Source: CAYNWK01 sp964400875 (GTDB lineage: Bacteria > Chloroflexota > Anaerolineae > Anaerolineales > UBA4823). From it: a stretch of 9,868 nt of DNA. The position numbers were made by a program, and so were the translations under genes. How positions within the stretch are numbered: the stretch's first letter is position 1; each line of letters opens with the position of its first letter. Positions 1 through 6,368 of this stretch are shown here, in pieces. The stretch lies in assembly GCA_964400875.1 (NCBI GenBank), contig CAYNWK010000160.1:1-9868 (forward strand), given 5' to 3'. A model generated the notes under the pieces. The model did not search any database and had not been told where the DNA came from. It worked only from the letters and a program-made list of their open reading frames with translations.

Positions 1-73
1 ACCTTGATGGAAGGATATGACATTTAATCCCCATTGTTAAGATATCTCACACTTCCCAAAGTTTGTGCATTTT

Positions 74-102
74 ATTACAAATACTTGTTGACAGACTACA
101 AT
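74..102 (+). promoter_or_regulatory. Candidate sigma70-type promoter for the Trx-VKOR gene
   Basis: A -10-like TACAAT lies at 97-102 (5 of 6 to consensus). A -35-like ATTACA lies at 74-79 (4 of 6), with a 17-base spacer. A start near base 109 would give a 5' leader of roughly 130 bases containing the hairpin at 133-169. A better-looking TTGACA at 88-93 has no good -10 at the right distance. This is pattern matching by eye only. Confidence 0.35.
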
Positions 103-111
103 CCCAACAAG
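84..111. repeat. Inverted repeat around the candidate -10 box
   Basis: CTTGTTG (84-90) and CAACAAG (105-111) are perfect inverted copies separated by 14 bases. The interval contains the TACAAT box at 97-102, which is a typical place for a repressor operator. The arms are short, so chance occurrence is possible. Confidence 0.35.
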
Positions 112-132
112 ATTTACATGCTTGGAGAATAA

Positions 133-169
133 GGTGAATTGAGTTGGGTTTTACTTAACCCAATTCACC
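133..169 (+). promoter_or_regulatory. Bulged hairpin in the leader of the Trx-VKOR gene
   Basis: GGTGAATT (133-140) plus GGGTT (146-150) pair with AACCCAATTCACC (157-169). This makes a 13-bp stem with a 5-base bulge (141-145) and a 6-base loop (151-156). No U-tract follows on either strand, so it is not a classical intrinsic terminator. If the promoter at 74-102 is real, the hairpin sits in the mRNA leader and could affect stability or translation. Confidence 0.4.
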
Positions 170-236
170 GCTTTCCCGGCGATCTACGTAACCCCAACCT
201 GGTTAGCTAGGTTAGGCGCTACAAGATGAGGGACAC

Positions 237-1301
237 ATGTTCGGAAATCTAAAAAGCCTATTGATCCTCCTGTTTTTTCTACCAGCGGTGCTTATCCTCG
301 AGCCAGCATTCGCCCAAGAAGGGAGCGTACACGCGGTCCTCTTCTTTTCGCCTAGCTGTCCGCATTGCCACCAAGTGATCAATGAAGACCTGCCGCCATT
401 AATAGACAAATATGGTGATCGGTTGAATATTATTGGAATCAATACAACCGTCCCCGAAGGTCAGGAATTATTTCTACAAGCAGTCGATCAATTCGGACTC
501 GATTACGCCGGCGTACCCATGCTTGTCATCGGGGATGTCGTCTTAATTGGTTCGGTTGATATCCCTGAGAAATTCCCTTCAATTATCGAGGAAGGCCTCG
601 CTGCGGGCGGAATCCCCTGGCCGGAAATTCCCGGTCTGGCTGCGATCATCGAGGCATCTGCAGCACAAGAAGATCCTCAAAATCAGGTGGAATCGCCTCA
701 ATCAGATAGTGAAGAAAATCTAACCACCGAACCGGTGCAAGCCCCCACATCTGGAAGGATTGCCCAAGATCCACTGGGAAACTCTGTTGCCATTGCCGTG
801 CTCGCTGCTATGGCCCTAAGCGTGGTCTGGATCGGGTATCAGCTCGTTCTTTCCAACCCGCAGGGAGCCGGTGACTGGCCTCAATGGATCGTTCCCCTGC
901 TTGCGTTCTGTGGGCTCATCATTGCCGGATATTTGAGCTATGTCGAGATAGCTCAAGCCGAAGCTGTCTGTGGACCGGTAGGAGACTGTAATACCGTCCA
1001 ACAGAGCCCCTTTGCCCGCCTCTTTGGCGTCTTTCCCATCGGTCTTCTCGGTCTGGTAGGGTATACGTTCATCCTGGCTACTTGGATGATTAAGCGGCTT
1101 CGCCCGGCCGATCTGGGAGTAAATTTAGACGTCTTGATCTGGCTATCTGCGCTGATTGGAACACTCTTCTCAATATATCTAACCTTCTTAGAACCATTCG
1201 TGATCGGGGCAACTTGTGTGTGGTGTATTTCATCCGCCATCGCCATGACATTGTTGCTTTGGGCTACCAGCAAACCTGCCATTCAAGCCTTTAAAAGCTA
1301 A
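237..1301 (+). CDS. Thioredoxin (DsbA-like CPHC)-VKOR fusion, disulfide-forming membrane protein
   Basis: The 354-residue product probably forms disulfides in exported proteins. The N-terminal domain would oxidise substrates and the VKOR domain would reoxidise it by passing electrons to quinone. Residues 1-26 look like a signal peptide or anchor (AFA before Q27). A thioredoxin-like domain spans about 30-130, with C41-P-H-C44, the active-site sequence typical of DsbA, and a cis-proline loop near GVP94. A polar, acidic, Pro-rich linker covers 135-178. Five hydrophobic segments follow (about 182-206, 217-236, 262-283, 298-320, 323-343). VKOR hallmarks are the loop cysteines C245 and C251 and the membrane CxxC at C327-V-W-C330. 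In the well-studied cyanobacterial VKOR the thioredoxin domain is C-terminal, whereas here it is N-terminal. The ATG at 237 follows GAGG with 5-base spacing. The gene is separated from hypA by a strong hairpin, so it is probably monocistronic. VKOR assignment is confident; the direction of electron flow is inferred. Confidence 0.9.
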   Translation: MFGNLKSLLILLFFLPAVLILEPAFAQEGSVHAVLFFSPSCPHCHQVINEDLPPLIDKYGDRLNIIGINTTVPEGQELFLQAVDQFGLDYAGVPMLVIGDVVLIGSVDIPEKFPSIIEEGLAAGGIPWPEIPGLAAIIEASAAQEDPQNQVESPQSDSEENLTTEPVQAPTSGRIAQDPLGNSVAIAVLAAMALSVVWIGYQLVLSNPQGAGDWPQWIVPLLAFCGLIIAGYLSYVEIAQAEAVCGPVGDCNTVQQSPFARLFGVFPIGLLGLVGYTFILATWMIKRLRPADLGVNLDVLIWLSALIGTLFSIYLTFLEPFVIGATCVWCISSAIAMTLLLWATSKPAIQAFKS

Positions 1302-1329
1302 TCAAGATACTGATCATTTGCGGCCGACA

Positions 1330-1366
1330 GGGGACAGCGGGCAGGTGAAACCTGCCCGCTGTCCCC
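1330..1366 (+). terminator. Perfect 17-bp hairpin after the Trx-VKOR gene; terminator or REP-like element
   Basis: The arm GGGGACAGCGGGCAGGT (1330-1346) and its exact reverse complement (1350-1366) are separated by only GAA (1347-1349), giving a perfect 17-bp GC-rich stem. ATTTTACTCATTT follows at 1367-1379. The position 28 bases after the stop codon fits an intrinsic terminator, although the T-tract is interrupted. The long perfect stem ending in 'GGGGACAG...CTGTCCCC' also resembles palindromic repeats associated with REP/IS200-type transposases as I recall them. No second copy is present in this window. Confidence 0.7.
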
Positions 1367-1513
1367 ATTTTACTCATTTGCCTCCAAACCCGAGAAATTT
1401 GGTATGAATTCGAGGTGACATCTCTCACTATGGGTAATGAAGTCAGTATGGTATGCTGAAATGAGCAAATATTAAAAATAAGAAGCGAGCTTAATTACCA
1501 TAGAGGATTGAAA
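1367..1513 (+). promoter_or_regulatory. Upstream region of the hyp operon
   Basis: This AT-rich region precedes hypA and must carry the operon promoter unless transcription reads through the hairpin at 1330-1366. An extended -10 candidate (TGGTATGCT, 1449-1457) has no convincing -35. The heptamer TGGTATG occurs at 1400-1406 and 1449-1455. Related sequences are TATGGGTAAT (1429-1438) and the inverted TACCATA (1496-1502). AGAGG at 1502-1506 is the ribosome binding site for hypA, 7 bases before its ATG. No sigma54 (GG-N10-GC) or NikR-type operator is apparent. Confidence 0.35.
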
Positions 1514-1858
1514 ATGCACGAATTGCCGGTGGCCGAGCAATTATTGGAGATAGCCCTTCGTCACGGCGAATCTTCCGGAGCGCGAAAGATCACCAGTTTG
1601 AACCTAGTAATCGGCCAGCTTTCCTCTATTGTTGACGATTCAGTAGCATTCTATTGGGAGATGATCGCCGAGGATACGATTGCCTCAGGCTCCACCTTGC
1701 ATTTCGACCGCTTACCTGTTGAGCTGGTCTGTTTGGACTGTCAGACTTCTTACACTCCCATTGGTGAAGATTTCGCCTGCCCAAATTGTAAAAGTCTCCA
1801 CGTGAAGGTCCGATCTGGAGAAGAGTTCTATCTCGAGTCAATCGAAATTGAGACCTGA
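1514..1858 (+). CDS. hypA: Hydrogenase nickel insertion protein HypA
   Basis: The 114-residue product delivers nickel to the large subunit of a [NiFe] hydrogenase together with HypB. The N-terminal M-H2-E3-L is the conserved nickel site, since the backbone amine and His2 are ligands. A structural zinc site is formed by C73-x2-C76 and C89-x2-C92 (CLDC, CPNC), and the length matches the family. The start is set by biology and by the ribosome binding site: the reading frame extends to a TTG at 1508, but that would bury the essential MHE terminus. The ATG at 1514 has AGAGG 7 bases upstream. It is the first gene of a tightly spaced hypABFCDE cluster and ends 9 bases before hypB. Confidence 0.96.
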   Translation: MHELPVAEQLLEIALRHGESSGARKITSLNLVIGQLSSIVDDSVAFYWEMIAEDTIASGSTLHFDRLPVELVCLDCQTSYTPIGEDFACPNCKSLHVKVRSGEEFYLESIEIET

Positions 1859-1867
1859 AAATCTACC

Positions 1868-2530
1868 ATGGTAAAGACAATCCCGGTTGTTGAAAAGATT
1901 TTTGGCGCTAATGACCAGCTCGCCCTGGAAAATCGCAGAACATTGGATGAAGCCGGCATTCTGGGGCTGAATTTCATGGCCTCCCCTGGCGCAGGCAAAA
2001 CAACCCTAATCGAACGAACGCTGCAACAACTCAAAGGTGATTGTCGGGTGGCCGTGATCGATGGTGACATTGCGACCAGCATTGACGCAGACCGGGCTGC
2101 TGCAGCAGGGGCAATCGCCGTCCAAATTAACACTGGGGGAGAATGCCACCTGGACGCAAACATGCTGAGAGAGGCGCTTCGTCAGATCGACTTGACACAG
2201 ATCGACCTTTTGATTGTTGAAAACGTCGGCAACCTGATCTGCCCTTCGAGTTTCCAGCTTGGGACTCACCGGAGCGTGCTTATCGCTTCAATCCCCGAGG
2301 GGGACGATAAACCCTATAAATATCCAAGCATGTACCGCGGCGTTGATGCTCTGGTAGTTAATAAAATCGATCTAGCCCCATATATTCGCTTTGATATGGA
2401 CCGCTTTCGGCAAGGGGTAGAAATTCTTAACCCGGGATTGACCACTATCCCACTTTCTTGCGAGACCGGAGAAGGGTTGGATAGCTGGTTGGAATGGTTG
2501 AAAACAGAATTGGCAAAACAGCGAAGCTAA
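1868..2530 (+). CDS. hypB: Hydrogenase nickel incorporation GTPase HypB
   Basis: This 220-residue SIMIBI-class GTPase powers or gates nickel transfer with HypA during [NiFe]-hydrogenase maturation. Visible motifs are a Walker A (S39-PGAGKTT46), a DGD at 65-67, GGECHLDA around 91-97, ENVGNLICP around 118-126 and the guanine-specific NKID at 165-168. The dimer-interface metal site is intact, with C93-H94 and C125 matching the Cys-His...Cys arrangement known from E. coli HypB. The N-terminal CxxCGC high-affinity nickel motif and the His-rich nickel-storage stretch found in some HypBs are absent. The ATG at 1868 lies 9 bases after hypA with no clear Shine-Dalgarno. Its leader AAATCTACCATGGT is almost identical to that of hypF. 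Confidence 0.96.
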   Translation: MVKTIPVVEKIFGANDQLALENRRTLDEAGILGLNFMASPGAGKTTLIERTLQQLKGDCRVAVIDGDIATSIDADRAAAAGAIAVQINTGGECHLDANMLREALRQIDLTQIDLLIVENVGNLICPSSFQLGTHRSVLIASIPEGDDKPYKYPSMYRGVDALVVNKIDLAPYIRFDMDRFRQGVEILNPGLTTIPLSCETGEGLDSWLEWLKTELAKQRS

Positions 2531-2549
2531 GTTTGGAAATAAATCTACG

Positions 2550-4952
2550 ATGGTTGAAGCGCAGGCAATCACACCAGTAGAAAGATCCGGTGCAGCCATT
2601 CATGTCACCGGTATCGTTCAGGGGGTCGGGTTCCGCCCATTTGTGCATAACCTGGCTGAGGAATTCAACTTAGCTGGTTGGGTGCGCAATACCTCCGCGG
2701 GAGTCGATATCCGTGTAGATGGCAACCCAGTTGCTATATCAAAGTTCATCGAAGCGCTTCGAACCAGAGCCCCGACGTTAGCGCTGATCGATCAGATTGA
2801 AATCCGCGAGGAAATCCCTGAAATCCTTGAAAAATTTGATATTCTCGAATCAACCCGTCTTCCAGATGCGTTTCAACCTATCTCCCCGGACGTCAGCGTT
2901 TGCCCGGATTGCCTGGAAGAACTATTCGATCCATCCGATCGTCGCTATCTCTACCCTTTCATCAACTGCACGAACTGCGGTCCGCGGTTTACTATCATCG
3001 AGGATATCCCCTACGACCGGCCGTACACAACCATGTCCGGATTCAAAATGTGCCCTGCCTGTGCCGCAGAATATTCGAACCCCCAGGACCGAAGGTTCCA
3101 CGCACAGCCCATAGCCTGCCCGGAATGCGGTCCACAAGTTTGGTTGGTAGCAGGAGCGCAGCATACCATTACATATCATTCTCCTATCCATAAAGCCCAG
3201 CGAATGCTGGCTGAAGGCCAGATTCTGGCAATCAAAGGGCTTGGTGGATTCCACCTGGCTTGCGATGCCGCAAATTCCAGATCGGTCGCCGAGTTGCGCC
3301 GAAGAAAACTACGCGTCGATAAACCGTTCGCTTTAATGATGGCGGATCTGGAGACAGTCGCTCATAATTGTTTTCTGGACGAGACCTCGATCCGGCTGCT
3401 GACCAGCCGAGAGCGCCCCATCGTAATCCTCACTAGGAAACCCGGGAGTCAACTCGCAACCGATGTCGCACCAGGTCAAGAAACGCTTGGGGTGATGCTG
3501 CCATACACCCCGCTGCATTATTTGCTATTTGCCAAATTAGACGAATCCGGGGGAGACTCCCACACCCCGGCGCTGGTGATGACCAGCGGGAACTTGAGCG
3601 AGGAACCGATCGCCTGGGAGAACGAGGAGGCTCAAAAGAGGCTCTCCGGTTTAGCCGATGGGTTCTTGCTGCATAACCGGCGCATCCACACCCGCTGCGA
3701 TGATTCCGTCGTGCGCTCTGCTTTCAGAACCAAGAAGAGCAACGAGGCGTCACACCGCCCCTCATTGAAGAAAGATACTTTCATTCTCCGCCGGGCTCGC
3801 GGTTATGCACCCCTTCCGATATTTTTGCGTGACGAGCTTCCACCGATCCTCGCAACCGGACCAGAACTGAAGAATACCTTCTGTATGACACGCGACAGAT
3901 ACGCTCTGCTCAGCCATCACATCGGGGACCTGCAAAACTTTGAAACCTTGCGTTCATTTGAAGAAAGCATCTGTCACTTCGAAAGACTCTTCCGCATTCA
4001 CCCCGAATCCCTGGCTTACGATTTGCATCCGGATTATCTTGCCACCCACTATGCGATCGAGCGCAGCGACCGAGAAGGAATCCCTGCCGTTGGCGTGCAG
4101 CACCATCATGCCCACATCGCCGCCTGTATAGCCGAGAACCAGCTACCTCCACACCAGAACGTAATCGGGATCGCCCTGGACGGGACCGGATACGGGGTTG
4201 ATGGTGCGATCTGGGGCGGGGAGTTTCTAGCCGTCAACTTCCGAGATTTTCACAGACATTATCACTTAGATTATGCGCCGCTCCCAGGAGGCGATCTCGC
4301 TATCCGAGAGCCTTGGCGTATGGCTTTGTCCTGGCTGTCAAAGGCAGGCATCGAATGGGCAGCAGAGCTACCCCCGGTTGCGTTCGGCGTAAAGGTAAGT
4401 CAAAAAGAGATTGACACTCTCAATGTCCTCAAGCACCAAATCTCATCCGGTTTCAACGCGCCCCCAACCTCCAGCATGGGGCGGCTTTTTGACGCAGTAG
4501 CGTCCTTAATCGGCGTTCGCCAGACGGTTAATTACGAGGCCCAGGCAGCCATGGAAATGGAATCTCAGGCAGATCCTCGTGAATCCGGCAGATATTCATT
4601 CCAGATTCAAGATGACATTGTAGACCCAGCACCTATCATCACCGGTCTTGTGGAAGATTGGCGAACCGGGCAAGCCATTCCAACTATGGCGGCCCGTTTT
4701 CACAACACCATCGCCGCCATGGTCTGCCGGGTCGCGATTGAGATCAGAGCAGCGACCGATATTAACCAGGTCGTTCTGAGCGGCGGGGTCTGGCAAAATA
4801 TGCTGTTATTATCCAAATCCAAACAGCTGCTGGGCTGCGAAGATTTTGAAGTCTTCGTCCACCACCAAGTTCCTCCAAACGACGGCGGTATCGCACTTGG
4901 ACAGGCTTTGATCGCCGCTTACCAGCTTCAAGAAAATGCAGAGAGTGCATAG
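2550..4952 (+). CDS. hypF: Carbamoyltransferase HypF
   Basis: HypF uses carbamoyl phosphate and ATP to make a carbamoyl adenylate and transfers the carbamoyl group to the C-terminal cysteine of HypE, the first step of cyanide-ligand synthesis. The 800 residues show the complete domain order. An acylphosphatase-like domain spans about 16-100, with VQGVGFRPFVHN at 23-34 (R29) and N47. Two double zinc fingers follow, with CxxC pairs C118/C121, C140/C143, C168/C171 and C190/C193. A YrdC/Sua5-like domain covers about 210-395, with KPFALMM and TSGNLSEEP. The C-terminal Kae1-like domain has the metal-binding HHHAH at 518-522, DGTGYG at 544-549, a late SGGVWQN and NDGG. Length is at the upper end for the family. 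The upstream gap to hypB is 19 bases with only a weak GGAAAT as ribosome binding site. HypC begins 10 bases downstream. Confidence 0.97.
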   Translation: MVEAQAITPVERSGAAIHVTGIVQGVGFRPFVHNLAEEFNLAGWVRNTSAGVDIRVDGNPVAISKFIEALRTRAPTLALIDQIEIREEIPEILEKFDILESTRLPDAFQPISPDVSVCPDCLEELFDPSDRRYLYPFINCTNCGPRFTIIEDIPYDRPYTTMSGFKMCPACAAEYSNPQDRRFHAQPIACPECGPQVWLVAGAQHTITYHSPIHKAQRMLAEGQILAIKGLGGFHLACDAANSRSVAELRRRKLRVDKPFALMMADLETVAHNCFLDETSIRLLTSRERPIVILTRKPGSQLATDVAPGQETLGVMLPYTPLHYLLFAKLDESGGDSHTPALVMTSGNLSEEPIAWENEEAQKRLSGLADGFLLHNRRIHTRCDDSVVRSAFRTKKSNEASHRPSLKKDTFILRRARGYAPLPIFLRDELPPILATGPELKNTFCMTRDRYALLSHHIGDLQNFETLRSFEESICHFERLFRIHPESLAYDLHPDYLATHYAIERSDREGIPAVGVQHHHAHIAACIAENQLPPHQNVIGIALDGTGYGVDGAIWGGEFLAVNFRDFHRHYHLDYAPLPGGDLAIREPWRMALSWLSKAGIEWAAELPPVAFGVKVSQKEIDTLNVLKHQISSGFNAPPTSSMGRLFDAVASLIGVRQTVNYEAQAAMEMESQADPRESGRYSFQIQDDIVDPAPIITGLVEDWRTGQAIPTMAARFHNTIAAMVCRVAIEIRAATDINQVVLSGGVWQNMLLLSKSKQLLGCEDFEVFVHHQVPPNDGGIALGQALIAAYQLQENAESA

Positions 4953-4962
4953 CGAGGCGAAT

Positions 4963-5223
4963 ATGTGTTTAGGCGTACCAGGAAAAATCCTCTCCATTTA
5001 TCAATCCGGCGAACTGAAAATGGGGAAAATTGATTTCGGCGGTGTGGTTCGTGAAGCCTGCCTGGCTTACGTCCCTGAAGCGCAGGTTGGGGACTATACC
5101 TTGATTCATGTCGGCTTCGCATTGAATTTAATCAGCGAAGAGGAAGCCCAAGAGACCCTGAACTTGCTTCGTGAGATATCTGATTTCGAAGCAGAGGTCA
5201 ATCCCGAAATCGCCAATGGATAA
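4963..5223 (+). CDS. hypC: Hydrogenase assembly chaperone HypC
   Basis: This 86-residue HypC/HybG-type chaperone, with HypD, carries the iron that is built into Fe(CN)2CO, and then binds the hydrogenase large-subunit precursor. The mature N-terminus M-C2-LGVPGKI carries the essential Cys2, and GDYTLIHVGFAL contains the conserved His49. The frame is open from an ATG at 4936 inside hypF, but that start would add nine residues before Cys2 and destroy its known role. GAGG at 4954-4957, 5 bases before the ATG at 4963, supports the internal start. The gene sits 10 bases after the hypF stop and 24 bases before hypD. Confidence 0.96.
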   Translation: MCLGVPGKILSIYQSGELKMGKIDFGGVVREACLAYVPEAQVGDYTLIHVGFALNLISEEEAQETLNLLREISDFEAEVNPEIANG

Positions 5224-5247
5224 GGTAGTTGTTCGGTAAAGACGGTT

Positions 5248-6348
5248 ATGAAACATATCAGCGAATACCGTGACCCAAATCTCGTCCGAGCGTTATTGGA
5301 TGAAATCTGCCGTTCCGTTACCCAACCCTGGGTATTGATGGAGATTTGCGGCGGACAGACCCATGCTATCATGCGTACTGGCCTGGATCAATTGCTGCCC
5401 CCAGAAATTGAACTGGTTCACGGCCCGGGATGCCCGGTCTGTGTCACCTCGTTGGAGTTGATCGACAAAGCGTTGTCCATCGCTGCCGAACCAGACGTTA
5501 TTTTTACTTCGTTCGGGGATATGTTGCGAGTTCCCGGGTCGCGAGAAGACCTGTTCTCCGTTCGCGCCCGGGGAAACGATGTTCGGGTAGTTTATTCCCC
5601 CTTAGATGCTGTAAAGATCGCCCAAGAAAACCCTCAAAAACAAGTGGTCTTCTTTGCCATTGGATTTGAAACGACTGCGCCAGCCAATGCAATGAGCGTT
5701 CTGCACGCTCAATCTTTACAGATCGAGAATTACTCGATCCTGGTTTCCCATGTTCGGGTTCCTCCTGCCATGCACGCTATTCTCAGTTCTCAAGGAAACC
5801 GGGTGCAGGGTTTTTTGGCTGCCGGACACGTCTGCAGCGTTATGGGGTTCTGGGAATATCCAGCCATCGCCGAACAATACCAGGTGCCGATTACGGTGAC
5901 CGGTTTCGAGCCAGTCGATATATTACAAGGGATCTTGCAAACGGTTAGGATGCTCGAATCAGGCGAAATTGCGGTTAAGAACGCTTATTCTCGGGCGGTA
6001 ACCCGTAGCGGAAATCGTCAAGCTCAAGCAGTTATAGACAAAGTTTTCAAGCCATGCGATCGCAAATGGCGCGGGATCGGGCTGATCCCTCAAAGTGGGT
6101 GGTGTCTGCGTGAAGACTACTCGGCGTTCGATGCCGAGCAGCGTTTTTCCGTCGATCAAATCAATTCCGAGGAATCTCCGCTATGTATCGCCGGACAAAT
6201 CCTCCAGGGTGTAAAGAAGCCATATGAATGCGAGGCCTTTGCAATGGCTTGCACGCCGGAGACACCCTTGGGGGCAACAATGGTCTCATCCGAAGGCGCC
6301 TGCGCTGCCTATTACCGGTACGCGAGAAATCACGTGGACATATCATGA
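5248..6348 (+). CDS. hypD: Hydrogenase Fe-ligand assembly protein HypD
   Basis: HypD is the iron-sulfur scaffold that, with HypC, accepts cyanide from HypE and holds the Fe(CN)2CO intermediate. The 366 residues include the conserved C34-GGQTH and GPGC62-PVC65 motifs near the iron-binding and redox-active site. Further conserved blocks are SFGDMLRVPG (88-97) and GFETTAP (139-145). The C-terminal cysteines C313, C328, C335 and C352, in the blocks CIAGQ, ECEAFAMACTPETPLG and SSEGACAAYY, are the expected [4Fe-4S] ligands. Length is typical. The ribosome binding site is weak (AAGACGG upstream of the ATG at 5248). The stop overlaps an in-frame hypE ATG as ATGA, but the better hypE start is 24 bases further on. 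Confidence 0.97.
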   Translation: MKHISEYRDPNLVRALLDEICRSVTQPWVLMEICGGQTHAIMRTGLDQLLPPEIELVHGPGCPVCVTSLELIDKALSIAAEPDVIFTSFGDMLRVPGSREDLFSVRARGNDVRVVYSPLDAVKIAQENPQKQVVFFAIGFETTAPANAMSVLHAQSLQIENYSILVSHVRVPPAMHAILSSQGNRVQGFLAAGHVCSVMGFWEYPAIAEQYQVPITVTGFEPVDILQGILQTVRMLESGEIAVKNAYSRAVTRSGNRQAQAVIDKVFKPCDRKWRGIGLIPQSGWCLREDYSAFDAEQRFSVDQINSEESPLCIAGQILQGVKKPYECEAFAMACTPETPLGATMVSSEGACAAYYRYARNHVDIS

Positions 6349-6354
6349 AGCAAA

Positions 6355-6360
6355 AAGGAG
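6355..6360 (+). promoter_or_regulatory. Ribosome binding site that sets the hypE start
   Basis: AAGGAG lies 8 bases before the ATG at 6369. It is the best Shine-Dalgarno in the operon and lies downstream of the two other in-frame candidates (6228 inside hypD and the ATGA overlap at 6345), so it favours 6369. Confidence 0.8.
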
Positions 6361-6368
6361 CAGCCGCC

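Larger units (their letters stand above)
1..236. other. Leader region upstream of the Trx-VKOR gene
   Basis: No plausible coding region is visible in this stretch. It holds a candidate promoter (74-102), an inverted repeat around its -10 box (84-111) and a bulged hairpin (133-169), each listed separately. A purine-rich stretch with GAGG at 228-231 lies 5 bases before the ATG at 237 and serves as the likely ribosome binding site. What lies left of base 1 is unknown, so part of this could be the 3' region of an upstream gene. Confidence 0.6.

Noticed and set aside
88..93. Consensus TTGACA as a -35 box
   Set aside because: The hexamer is perfect, but only GATTTA or similar weak sequences lie at 17-19 bases. 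The ATTACA-17-TACAAT pair is a better overall match, so I did not call a separate promoter.
1402..1407. GTATGA half-site of a possible NikR operator upstream of hypA
   Set aside because: The matching TCATAC half-site expected 16 bases later is absent (CTCACT is there), so no NikR site is supported.
1450..1466. Possible sigma54 -24/-12 element (GG...GC)
   Set aside because: The spacing between GG and GC is 13 bases rather than 10, and the flanking consensus is missing.
1508..1513. TTG start for hypA
   Set aside because: It would place two residues before the essential N-terminal Met-His nickel site, and the ribosome binding site fits the ATG at 1514.
4936..4962. Upstream ATG for hypC overlapping hypF
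   Set aside because: It would add nine residues before Cys2, which must follow the initiator Met for HypC function, and GAGG supports the ATG at 4963.
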